A DNA stretch of 64,000 bases, taken from contig JAQNBH010000005.1 of NCBI GenBank assembly GCA_028752905.1, positions 2,900,328 through 2,964,327 of the forward strand. Reading direction: 5' to 3'. Positions 54,101-60,775 of the stretch are shown piece after piece (the stretch's first letter is position 1; every line of letters begins with the position of its first letter). The DNA is from Cladorhizidae sp. MBARI D1340-BT2 (taxonomy: Eukaryota > Porifera > Demospongiae > Poecilosclerida > Cladorhizidae). The translations under genes were made by a program, and so were the position numbers. Under the pieces are notes generated by a model, which saw nothing but the letters and a program-made list of their open reading frames with translations, was not told the DNA's origin and searched no databases.

Positions 54101-57100
54101 TCAGATTGTGGAGGCCTTTGGTATCAAGCCACAGTTTGAGACGAGTGTGATCCCTGGCACTCTCTCCATCACCACCATGACTGAATACAAGGAAAGTTTC
54201 GGCTACCCTGTGTTATTTCCAAATACTCTCCCCTCCAACACACTTGCTGGATGGCTGGCCAGCAAAGGCCTCTCCCAGTTCCACTGTGCAGGTGAAGTTA
54301 TGCCTGCATACAGACATGCAGTAGCTAGCTGTGCAGGTGAAGTTATGCCTGCACACAGAGCTAGCTGTGCAGGTGAAGTTATGCCTGCATACAGACATGC
54401 AGTAGCTAGCTGTGCAGGTGAAGTATGCCTGCACACAGACATGCAGTAGCTAGCTGTGCCGGTGAAGTATGCCTGCACACAGACATGCAGTAGCTAGCTG
54501 TGCAGGTGAAGTTATGCCTACATACAGACATGCAGTAGCTAGCTGTGCAGGTGAAGTATGCCTGCACACAGACATGCAGTAGCTAGCTGTGCAGGTGAAG
54601 TTATGCCTGCACACAGACATGCAGTAGCTAGCTGTGCAGGTGAAGTTATGCCTACACACAGACATGCAGTAGCTAGCTGTGCAGGTGAAGTTATGCCTGT
54701 ACACAGACATGCAGTAGCTAGCTGTGCAGGTGAAGTTATGCCTGCACACAGACATGCAGTAGCTAGCTGTGCAGGTGAAGTATGCCTGCACACAGACATG
54801 GAGTAGCTAGCTATGCAGGTGAAGTATGCCTGCACACAGACATGGAGTAGCTGTGCAGGTGAAGTTATGCCTGCACACAGACATGCAGTAGCTATCTGTG
54901 CAGGTGAAGTATGCCTGCACACAGACATGCAGTAGCTAGCTGTGCAGGTGAAGTTATGCCTGCACACAGACATGGAGTAGCTAGCTGTGCAGGTGAAGTA
55001 TGCCTGCACACAGACATCCATAGCTAGCTGTGCAGGTGAAGTTATGCCTGCACACAGACATGCAGTAGCTAGCTGTGCAGGTGAAGTTATGCCTGCACAC
55101 AGACATCAGTAGCTAGCTTGCAGGTGAAGTATGCCTGCACACAGACATGCAGTAGCTAGCTGTGCAGGTGAAGTATGCCTGCACACAGACATGCAGTAGC
55201 TAGCTGTGCAGGTGAAGTATGCCTGCACACAGACATGCAGTAGCTAGCTGTGCAGGTGAAGTATGCCTGCACACAGACATGGAGTAGCTAGCTGTGCAGG
55301 TGAAGTTATGCCTGCACACAGACATGCAGTAGCTAGCTGTGCAGGTGAAGTATGCCTGCACACAGACATGCAGTAGATAGCTGTGCAGGTGAAGTTATGC
55401 CTGCACACAGACATGCAGTAGCTAGCTGTGCAGGTGAAGTATGCCTGCACACAGACATGCAGTAGATAGCTGTGCAGGTGAAGTTATGCCTGCACACAGA
55501 CATGGAGTAGCTAGCTGTGCAGGTGAAGTTATGCCTACACACAGACATGCAGTAGCTAGCTGTGCAGGTGAAGTTATGCCTGCACATGGACATGCAGTAG
55601 CTAGCTGTGCAGGTGAAGTTATGCCTGCACACAGACATGCAGTAGCTAGCTGTGCAGGTAAGTTATGCCTGCACACAGACATGCAGTAGCTAGCTGTGCA
55701 GGTGAAGTTATGCCTGCACACAGACATGCAGTAGCTAGCTGTGCAGGTGAAGTATGCCTGCACATGGACATGCAGTAGCTAGCTATGCAGGTGAAGTTAT
55801 GCCTGCACACAGACATGCAGTAGCTAGCTGTGCAGGTGAAGTTATGCCTGCACACAGACATGCAGTAGCTAGCTGTGCAGGTGAAGTTATGCCTGCACAC
55901 AGACATGCAGTAGCTAGCTGTGCAGGTGAAGTTATGCCTACACACAGACATCCATAGCTAGCTGTGCAGGTGAAGTTATGCCTACACACAGACATCCATA
56001 GCTAGCTGTGCAGGTGAAGTTATGCCTGCACACAGACATGCAGTAGCTAGCTGTGCAGGTGAAGTTATGCCTGCACACAGACATGCAGTAGCTAGCTGTG
56101 CAGGTGTAGTATGCCTGCACACAGACATGCAGTAGCTAGCTGTGCAGGTGAAGTTATGCCTGCACACAGACATGCAGTAGCTAGCTGTGCAGGTGAAGTA
56201 TGCCTGCACACAGACATGGAGTAGCTAGCTGTGCAGGTGAAGTATGCCTGCACACAGACATCAGTAGCTAGCTTGCAGGTGAAGTATGCCTGCACACAGA
56301 CATGCAGTAGCTAGCTGTGCAGGTGAAGTATGCCTGTATACAGACATGCAGTAGCTAGCTGTGCAGGTGAAGTTATGCCTGCACACAGACATGCAGTAGC
56401 TAGCTGTGCAGGTGAAGTTATGCCTGCACACAGACATGCAGTAGCTAGCTGTGCAGGTGAAGTTATGCCTGCACATGGACATGCAGTAGCTAGCTGTGCA
56501 GGTGACGTATGCCTGCACACAGACATGGAGTAGCTAGCTGTGCAGGTGAGGTATGCCTGCACACAGACATGCAGTAGCTAGCTGTGTAGGTGAAGTATGC
56601 CTGCACACAGACATCAGTAGCTAGCTGTGCAGGTGAAGTTATGCCTGCACACAGACATCCATAGCTAGCTGTGCAGGTGAAGTTATGCCTGCACATGGAC
56701 ATGCAGTAGATAGCTGTGCAGGTGAAGTTATGCCTGCACACAGACATGCAGTAGCTAGCTGTGCAGGTGAAGTATGCCTGCACACAGACATGCAGTAGCT
56801 AGCTGTGCAGGTGAAGTTATGCCTGCACACAGACATGCAGTAGCTAGCTGTGCAGGTGAAGTATGCCTGCACACAGACATGCAGTAGCTAGCTGTGTAGG
56901 TGAAGTTATGCCTGCACACAGACATGCAGTAGCTAGCTGTGCAGGTGAAGTATGCCTGCACACAGACATGCAGTAGCTAGCTGTGCAGGTGAAGTATGCC
57001 TGCACACAGACATGCAGTAGCTAGCTGTGTAGGTGAAGTTATGCCTACACACAGACATGCAGTAGCTAGCTGTGCAGGTGTAGTATGCCTGCACACAGAC

Positions 57101-57824
57101 ATGCAGTAGCTAGCTGTGCAGGTGAAGTATGCCTGCACACAGACATCCATAGCTAGCTGTGCAGGTGAAGTATGCCTGCACACAGACATGCAGTAGCTAG
57201 CTGTGCAGGTGAAGTTATGCCTGCACACAGACATGCAGTAGCTAGCTGTGCAGGTGTAGTTATGCCTGCACACAGACATGCAGTAGCTAGCTGTGTAGGT
57301 GAAGTATGCCTGCACACAGACATGCAGTAGCTAGCTGTGCAGGTGAAGTATGCCTGCACACAGACATGCAGTAGCTAGCTGTGCAGGTGAAGTTATGCCT
57401 ACACACAGACATGCAGTAGCTAGCTGTGCAGGTGAAGTTATGCCTGCACACAGACATGCAGTAGCTAGCTGTGCAGGTGAAGTATGCCTGCACACAGACA
57501 TGCAGTAGCTAGCTGTGCAGGTGAAGTTATGCCTACACACAGACATGCAGTAGCTAGCTGTGTAGGTGAAGTATGCCTCCACACAGACATGCAGTAGCTA
57601 GCTGTGAGGGTTCTAATAGATAATGAATCGAGTTTGTGGCGTATTTTTTATCTGAGTGCTGTTAATTGATAACAGAGACAGAGAAATATGCACACGTTAC
57701 CTTTTTCTTCAATGGTGGGAAGGAACAAGCTCATTCCAAGGAAGACAGACAGCTGGTGCCATCACCGAGAGTTGCTACCTATGACCTTCAGCCTGAGATG
57801 AGTGCTGATGGTGTTGCTACTGCA
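6121..57824 (+). CDS. iPGM: Cofactor-independent 2,3-bisphosphoglycerate-independent phosphoglycerate mutase (iPGM), exons 1-8, 3' end outside the window
   Basis: iPGM is a cytosolic glycolytic enzyme that interconverts 3- and 2-phosphoglycerate through a phosphoserine intermediate and two metal ions. Exons are 6121-6178, 6233-6402, 11615-11861, 14684-14783, 24262-24340, 50901-50988, 54055-54291 and 57676-57824. They join in frame to 376 codons. Visible family motifs are VVIDGWG (metal ligand Asp10), MGNSEVGH (catalytic Ser61), SDGGVHSH (His121), [16 protein letters not shown] (phosphate-binding Arg258 and Arg261) and [15 protein letters not shown] (Lys330). The family's last block, with the NPDMVGHTG-like and ADHGN-like metal sites, is missing because the window ends. 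Full length is usually 510-550 residues. The N-terminus starts just before the DGWG motif, so ATG 6121 is a natural start with no targeting extension. No exon has a frameshift or stop, so the gene looks functional. The coding part sampled spans 51.7 kb, mostly minisatellite introns. Confidence 0.95.
6233..6402 (+). CDS. iPGM: iPGM exon 2 (catalytic serine)
   Basis: Acceptor TTTTTAAG|GC, phase 1. Encodes residues 20-76, including [20 protein letters not shown]. Ser61 is the residue that becomes phosphorylated during catalysis. Ends VVFQ in phase 0 with donor CAG|GTGAGA. Confidence 0.95.
6403..8200. other. Intron 2, first part, no gene seen
   Basis: Single-copy intronic sequence with short chance ORFs only. 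It has a purine-rich GAGG tract near 7965-7990 and one hammerhead-like motif at 7205-7237, listed separately. Confidence 0.6.
7205..7237 (+). ncRNA. Hammerhead-ribozyme-like core motif (candidate, incomplete)
   Basis: CTGATGA (7205-7211) is followed by an 18-nt segment able to fold as GGCTGG/CTGGTC with an AGCAT loop, then GAAAC (7230-7234) and GTC (7235-7237). CUGAUGA, stem II, GAAA and UH are the hammerhead core elements in the right order. Stem III would be only two base pairs without a loop, and I see no good stem I. It is therefore at best a degenerate or dimer-type ribozyme of a dispersed retroelement. Confidence 0.35.
8202..8243 (+). repeat. (GGGCTA)n hexamer tract
   Basis: About seven tandem GGGCTA units. 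This is one base different from the metazoan telomere unit GGGTTA and is capable of G-quadruplex formation. It stands immediately before the 69-bp array. Confidence 0.9.
8244..9700 (+). repeat. Minisatellite in intron 2, unit 69-70 bp
   Basis: About 21 units containing CACAGAGATGAGTGTGTCAA, GTCCTGCTATGTGAGAGGCA and ACCACATAATGCATACAAGG. Because the main unit is a multiple of three, it yields open frames repeating [20 protein letters not shown]. These are not genes. The last unit (to about 9780) is degenerate. Confidence 0.95.
9701..10589. other. Intron 2 single-copy segment
   Basis: Holds a C-rich tract at about 10011-10030. I see no gene or RNA in it. Confidence 0.5.
10590..11090 (+). repeat. 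Minisatellite in intron 2, unit about 65 bp
   Basis: About eight units containing CAGTGCATGCATCATTTACC, AGCTTAACTGTCCCACCAGC and CACTCTCAGGGAGGG. Some units lack 10-15 bp. Peptides encoded in its frames (CIIYQLNCP...) are repeat artefacts. Confidence 0.93.
11091..11614. other. End of intron 2 with the acceptor of exon 3
   Basis: Single-copy sequence with a (TA)n microsatellite at 11356-11371. It ends in the pyrimidine-rich acceptor CTTTCTCTTGTTGGTTCAG at 11614. Confidence 0.6.
11615..11861 (+). CDS. iPGM: iPGM exon 3 (start of the phosphotransferase domain insert)
   Basis: Acceptor GGTTCAG|GGG. Encodes residues 77-158, with [20 protein letters not shown] and FSDGRDTSP, both substrate-binding landmarks of the family. 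The join [13 protein letters not shown] aligns residue for residue with the family pattern VVYQ-DIxRINxSI. Donor GGAG|GTCTGTG is unusual at +3 and +4. Confidence 0.95.
11862..12489. other. Start of intron 3, no gene seen
   Basis: Single-copy sequence. It contains a short direct repeat around 12205-12290 (GAACCCTATATAGTAGTGAA / GAACCCTATGTAGTAGTGAA). Confidence 0.5.
12493..12549 (+). repeat. GGGCTA/GGCTA hexamer-pentamer tract
   Basis: Imperfect tandem GGGCTA units mixed with GGCTA and GAGCTA. This is the same motif as the tract at 8202, and it again precedes a minisatellite, here by about 230 bp. Confidence 0.88.
12772..13345 (+). repeat. Minisatellite in intron 3, unit 45 bp (39-bp variants)
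   Basis: About 13 units of CATTACCTTGCTTCACGCAG followed by GTGTGGTGCTGGAGTGATGA and CTCTG. Each has a pyrimidine stretch, CAG, then GTG, so it resembles an acceptor fused to a donor. Open frames on both strands are due to the 45-bp period. Confidence 0.95.
13360..13765 (+). repeat. GT-rich simple sequence with embedded TGTACATGTGGATG units
   Basis: About 400 bp of (TG)n mixed with ATGTACATGTGGATG blocks and short CGCGCG runs at about 13693-13700 and 13744-13754. Such alternating purine-pyrimidine DNA can adopt Z-form. Its Cys/Val or His/Thr reading frames are artefacts. Confidence 0.9.
13766..14084. other. Intron 3 single-copy segment
   Basis: I see nothing recognisable here apart from a short direct repeat (GGATTTGAAACCCCAG) near 13830 and 13857. 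Confidence 0.5.
14085..14675 (+). repeat. Minisatellite abutting the 3' splice site of intron 3, unit about 28-35 bp
   Basis: About 19 units of GTGAGCTCTCTCTCTCTTAC followed by ATGTGACT, with a variable number of CT pairs. The last unit runs directly into TTGTTTGTTTCAG, so the array supplies the distal polypyrimidine tract for exon 4. Confidence 0.95.
14684..14783 (+). CDS. iPGM: iPGM exon 4
   Basis: Acceptor TTGTTTGTTTCAG|TC. Encodes residues 159-191 and two bases of Arg192: [11 protein letters not shown], then [15 protein letters not shown]. The [12 protein letters not shown] segment is a strong iPGM signature. It ends at AAAAG with a GC donor (GCAAGT). Confidence 0.94.
14784..14789 (+). 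other. Non-canonical GC 5' splice site of intron 4
   Basis: The sequence is AAAAG|GCAAGTAAAG. Only a cut before GC joins AG to the G at 24262 and gives Arg192, then [11 protein letters not shown]. Using the GT four bases downstream would create a TGA stop across the join. Apart from the C at +2 the site matches the donor consensus fully (AAG|GCAAGT), as is usual for the GC-AG class. Confidence 0.85.
14784..16828. other. Intron 4, first part, no gene seen
   Basis: About 2 kb of AT-leaning single-copy intron. Short ORFs here show no recognisable family and no coding bias that I can see. Confidence 0.6.
16829..18868 (+). repeat. Minisatellite in intron 4, unit 32 bp
   Basis: About 62 units of CTGATGAAGGCTAGAGCATC followed by TAGTCATTATTC, with variants beginning CCGATGA, GTGATGA or CTGGTGA and a few units of about 28 bp. 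The segment GGCTAG-AGCAT-CTAGTC can form a 6-bp hairpin. The same sequence with two changes occurs once in intron 2 (7205). The last copy (18852-18884) is divergent and carries GAAATGTC after the hairpin. Confidence 0.95.
18869..19373. other. Intron 4 spacer between two arrays
   Basis: Single-copy sequence with a short repeat TCACTTCCTGTCTTA-like near 19012 and 19040. I see no gene in it. Confidence 0.5.
19374..24037 (+). repeat. Minisatellite in intron 4, unit 39 bp
   Basis: About 119 units of AGGCTAGCCAGACATCTGTC followed by ATTAACCTCTCCAACTCCT. The third position of GACATC alternates with GGCATC. Sharp truncations (for example at 19676, 19978, 21490 and 22315) mark past unequal exchange. 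Within a unit, ATTAAC, CTCTCCAACTCC and TAG are ordered like branch point, pyrimidine tract and acceptor. Long minus-strand ORFs repeating [13 protein letters not shown] arise because 39 is a multiple of three. Confidence 0.97.
24038..24261. other. End of intron 4 with the acceptor of exon 5
   Basis: Single-copy sequence ending TTCTCTCCATTCTTCAG at 24261. Confidence 0.7.
24262..24340 (+). CDS. iPGM: iPGM exon 5
   Basis: Acceptor CATTCTTCAG|G. Encodes the last base of Arg192 and residues 193-218 ([17 protein letters not shown], then EVNVKNLIE). Ends in phase 0 at CATTGAG|GTAATG. The donor and the last five exon bases are the seed motif of the array that fills intron 5. Confidence 0.93.
24336..50594 (+). 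repeat. Giant minisatellite filling intron 5, unit 36-38 bp, seeded at the 5' splice site
   Basis: Roughly 700 units of the form TTGAGGTAATGCTAGCATGG followed by ACATGACTCACTACATG. Main variants replace CATGGACATG with CAGGACATG, CAGAGACATG, CAGGAGCATG or CAGGGACATCCCCC. The first, degenerate unit is the exon 5/intron 5 junction itself (ATTGAG|GTAATGTAGCAGAT, then CCCCCACTACATG). Every later unit repeats TTGAG|GTAATG. The array continues without interruption for about 26.2 kb to 50594. Between about 26020 and 45866 it has a higher-order structure, described separately. Short ORFs ([20 protein letters not shown]) are artefacts. Confidence 0.97.
26020..45866 (+). repeat. Higher-order repeat domain inside the intron 5 array (period 8962 bp)
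   Basis: The rare monomer CAGAGGGACATG occurs at 26514, 30671, 34347, 35476, 39633 and 43308, giving spacings of 4157, 3676, 1129, 4157 and 3675. The truncation junction GACTCATGCTAGC recurs six times with the same spacings. CACGACTC occurs at 28681, 37643 and 45475. The superunit is therefore 4157+3676+1129 = 8962 bp and is present just over twice. The 3676-bp block equals the 4157-bp block minus about 480 bp (13 monomers). Copies are nearly identical. Confidence 0.88.
50595..50900. other. End of intron 5 with the acceptor of exon 6
   Basis: Single-copy sequence with a GT/GGTG-rich tract at about 50640-50715. It ends at GATGTTCTGCAG (50900). Confidence 0.7.
50901..50988 (+). CDS. iPGM: iPGM exon 6
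   Basis: Acceptor TGTTCTGCAG|AAA. Encodes residues 219-247 ([20 protein letters not shown], then ILNKDGLIQ) plus the first base of Asp248. The TDEFxxP and GxIQDND region is typical of the family. The donor CAAG|GTCTAG departs from consensus and is the first partial unit of the intron 6 array. Confidence 0.93.
50989..54019 (+). repeat. Minisatellite filling intron 6, unit 18 bp
   Basis: About 165 units of ACCTCTAGACAACACCTG, with frequent CATCACCTG, CGACACCTG and GGCAACACC variants. The first unit starts at the exon 6 donor (AAG|GTCTAGACAACACCTG). A unit contains CTGAC, CTCTAG and A, similar to a minimal branch-site-plus-acceptor. Blocks of about 570 bp repeat at higher order: the minus-strand pattern near 51631-51652 recurs near 52197-52218. 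Long minus-strand ORFs repeating SRGQVL come from the 18-bp period. Confidence 0.96.
54055..54291 (+). CDS. iPGM: iPGM exon 7
   Basis: Acceptor TCTGCTCTTCAG|AT. Encodes residues 248-326, with [40 protein letters not shown], and a tail ending SQFHCA. The FRADRMRQ box binds substrate phosphate. The donor CTGTGCAG|GTGAAG is repeated throughout the following intron. Confidence 0.95.
54284..57607 (+). repeat. Minisatellite filling intron 7, unit 44-45 bp, seeded at the 5' splice site
   Basis: About 75 units of CTGTGCAGGTGAAGTTATGC followed by CTGCACACAGACATGCAGTA and GCTAG. The first unit overlaps the last eight bases of exon 7 (CTGTGCAG|GTGAAGTTATGCCTGC). Units with GAAGTATG are 44 bp and shift the frame. 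Those with GAAGTTATG are 45 bp and stay in frame. Confidence 0.97.
57676..57824 (+). CDS. iPGM: iPGM exon 8 (last exon in the window)
   Basis: Acceptor TTGATAACAG|AG. Encodes residues 327-376, with [15 protein letters not shown] (catalytic Lys330) and [19 protein letters not shown]. The donor is taken as GCA|GTGAGT at 57825, phase 0. The next exon should carry the PDMVGHTG-like metal site and was not found before 64000. Confidence 0.93.
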
Positions 57825-57875
57825 GTGAGTGCAAGATAACTTCATGTATTTACCTACTGTATGTTTAATACCGTG
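57825..57875. other. Start of intron 8
   Basis: Donor GTGAGTGCAAG and about 40 bp of unique sequence before the 46-bp array begins. Confidence 0.7.
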
Positions 57876-59683
57876 CCAGTGGTGTGGTGTTGAGTGTGCT
57901 GGACTAAGGGTACCTATATACTGACAGTGGCATGGTGTTGAGTGTGCTGGACTAAGGGTACCTATACTGACAGTGGCATGGTGTTGAGTGTGCTGGACTA
58001 AGGGTACCTACAACTGACAGTGGCATGGTGTTGAGGGTGCTGGACTAAGGGTACCTATACTGACAGTGGCATGGTGTTGAGTGTGCTGGGCTAAGGGTAC
58101 CTATACTGACAGTGGTGTGGTGTTGAGTGTGCTGGACTAAGGGTACCTATACTGACAGTGGCATGGTGTTGAGTGTGCTGGACTAAGGGTACCTATACTG
58201 ACAGTGGCATGGTGTTGAGTGTGCTGGACTAAGGCTACCTATACTGACAGTGGCATGGTGTTGAGTGTGCTGGACTAAGGGTACCTATACTGACAGTGGT
58301 GTGGTGTTGAGTGTGCTGGACTAAGGGTACCTATACTGACAGTGGCATGGTGTTGAGTGTGCTGGACTAAGGGTACCTATACTGACAGTGGTGTAGTGTT
58401 GAGTGTACTGGACTAAGGGTACCTATACTGACAGTGGCATGGTGTTGAGTGTGCTGGACTAAGGGTACCTATACTGACAGTGGTATGGTGTTGAGTGTGC
58501 TGGGCTAAGGGTACCTATACTGACAGTGGCATGGTGTTGAGGGTGCTGGACTAAGGGTACCTACATATACTGGTGGCATGGTGTTGAGTGTGCTGGACTA
58601 AGGGTGCCTATACTGACAGTGGCATGGTGTTGATGGTGCTGGACTAAGGGTACCTATACTGACAGTGGCATGGTGTTGAGTGTGCTGGACTAAGGGTACC
58701 TATACTGACAGTGGTGTGGTGTTGAGGGTGCTGGACTAAGGGTACCTATACTGACATTGGCATGGTGTTGAGGGTGCTGGACTAAGGGTACCTATACTGA
58801 CAGTGGCATGGTGTTGAGGGTGCTGGGCTAAGGGTACCTATACTGACAGTGGCATGGTGTTGAGTGTGCTGGACTAAGGGTACCTATACTGACAGTGGTA
58901 TGGTGTTGAGTGTGCTGGTCTAAGGGTACCTATACTGACAGTGGCATGGTGTTGAGTGTGCTGGTCTACGGGTACCTATACTGACAGTGGCATGGTGTTG
59001 AGTGTGCTGGACTAAGGGTACCTATACTGACAGTGGCATGGTGTTGAGGGTGCTGGTCTACGGGTACCTATACTGACAGTGGCATGGTGTTGAGTGTGCT
59101 GGACTAAGGGTACCTATACTGACAGTGGCATGGTGTTGAGGGTGCTGGACTAAGGGTACCTATACTGACAGTGGTGTGGTGTTGAGTGTGCTGGACTAAG
59201 GGTACCTATACTGACAGTGGCATGGTGTTGAGGGTGCTGGACTAAGGGTACCTATACTGACAGTGGCATGGTGTTGAGGGTGCTGGGCTAAGGGTACCTA
59301 TACTGACAGTGGTGTGGTGTTGAATGTGCTGGACTAAGGGTACCCTATACTGACAGTGGCATGGTGTTGAGGGTGCTGGGCTGGGGGTACCTATACTGAC
59401 AGTGGCATGGTGTTGAGTGTGCTGGACTAAGGGTACCTATACTGACAGTGGCATGGTGTTGAGGGTGCTGGGCTGGGGGTACCTATACTGACACAGTGGC
59501 ATGGTGTTGAGTGTGCTGGACTAAGGGTACCTATACTGACAGTGGCATGGTGTTTAGGGTGCTGGACTAAGGGTACCTATACTGACAGTGGCGTGGTGTT
59601 GAGGGTGCTGGACTAAGGGTACCTATACTGACAGTGGCATGGTGTTGAGTGTGCTGGACTAAGGGTACCTATACTGACAGTGG
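57876..59683 (+). repeat. Minisatellite in intron 8, left part, unit 46 bp
   Basis: About 39 units of CAGTGGCATGGTGTTGAGTG followed by TGCTGGACTAAGGGTACCTA and TACTGA. Common variants are GTGTGG for GCATGG and GGGCTGGGGG for GGACTAAGGG. It is cut by the hAT element at 59684 and resumes after 63125. Confidence 0.95.
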
Positions 59684-59708
59684 CAGGGTTGTATACAGAA
59701 ATTTTGCC

Positions 59709-59751
59709 AAGGGGGGGCGAACTTGAGATATGGAAAAATAAGGGGGGGCGG
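59709..59751 (+). repeat. Left subterminal G-rich repeats of the hAT element
   Basis: Two copies of AAGGGGGGGCG (59709 and 59740). The matching pair at the right end lies at about 63055-63070 and 63078-63089. Paired subterminal repeats are often transposase-binding sites in hAT elements. That role is inferred here. Confidence 0.6.
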
Positions 59752-60339
59752 AGAGCCTGGATGGTGCGGAAAGGGGACGTGCACCCTGGGCTTCCGCGTG
59801 GAGTACGAAAGTGTTTTACCCACAGGTATTTTTGCAGCACTAACTGTATATATAGCTGCTACTTATGATGGCATGCACTTTTTCTAAAATCTTTAGTACA
59901 ACATTCCATCTTAAATATTTGCTGAAGTTGCATGCTACGGCAATCAGCATATATAGATTAGATATAGTCACTTGTCACTCGTATAATGGAGGTGGGCTTT
60001 TGTGAAATCGAATTATGTTGCATTCCATGCATTTTCTTACAAAATCATGGACAACAGGTTTCATACACAATTTTTCTCTAGTTCTCTAGGGGGGGGGGGG
60101 GGGGGGGGGTGGAAATGGTTGGTCACTTGGTGCCCTAATTTTTGTTAATATTTTCTTAACATGTTCATAAGTCGTAAAAGGGGGGTCTGGGGGGAAGATC
60201 CCCCCATATTTTTTTTTGCTTTTACAATGTCTGAGGATAGCTATTTTGACTGACTACCAATGGCATTATGCTATACCGAACTATGGCTAGACTGTATATA
60301 TTTCTCATGATATTGTAGCTGCTTGAAAAAAGGAGAGCA

Positions 60340-60735
60340 TGTGTCATGACACGATGACATCACACACCACCACGTGCTCTCCTTTGTAGGTTTGTCACTT
60401 CTTTTGTTTCTCCTTCTTTCCCACTCCCTCTCTCTCAGTATTTTTAACTCAGTCCATTATGTCATGGTCTTCAAGTCTAATCTTAGACATGATGTCATCA
60501 CACGCCACCACGTGTTCTCCTTTGTAGGTTTGTCACTTCTTCAGTTCCCTCCTTCTTTCCCACTCTCTCTCCGTATTTTTAACTCAGTCCATTATGTCAT
60601 GGTCTTAAAGTCATCACACACCACCACGTGTTCTCCTTTGTAGGTTTGTCACTTCTTCAGTTCCCTCCTTCTTTCCCACTCTCTCTCAGTATTTTTAACT
60701 CAGTCCATTAATTATGTCATGGTCTTAAAGTCTCT
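60340..60735 (+). repeat. Three imperfect repeats (about 116-138 bp) upstream of the transposase
   Basis: Each repeat has CACCACGTG, CTCCTTTGTAGGTTTGTCAC, a CT-rich stretch, and ATTTTTAACTCAGTCCATTA. The CACGTG palindromes (E-box type) are at 60371, 60509 and 60625. Their position just before the TATA box suggests promoter elements. Confidence 0.8.
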
Positions 60736-60742
60736 ATAAAAG
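60735..60742 (+). promoter_or_regulatory. Probable TATA box of the hAT transposase gene
   Basis: TATAAAAG lies 41 bp before the ATG at 60776, so the predicted 5' leader would be very short (about 10 nt). Confidence 0.55.
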
Positions 60743-60775
60743 AAACCTTACTAGCTGATTTCTCTTCATATTAAT

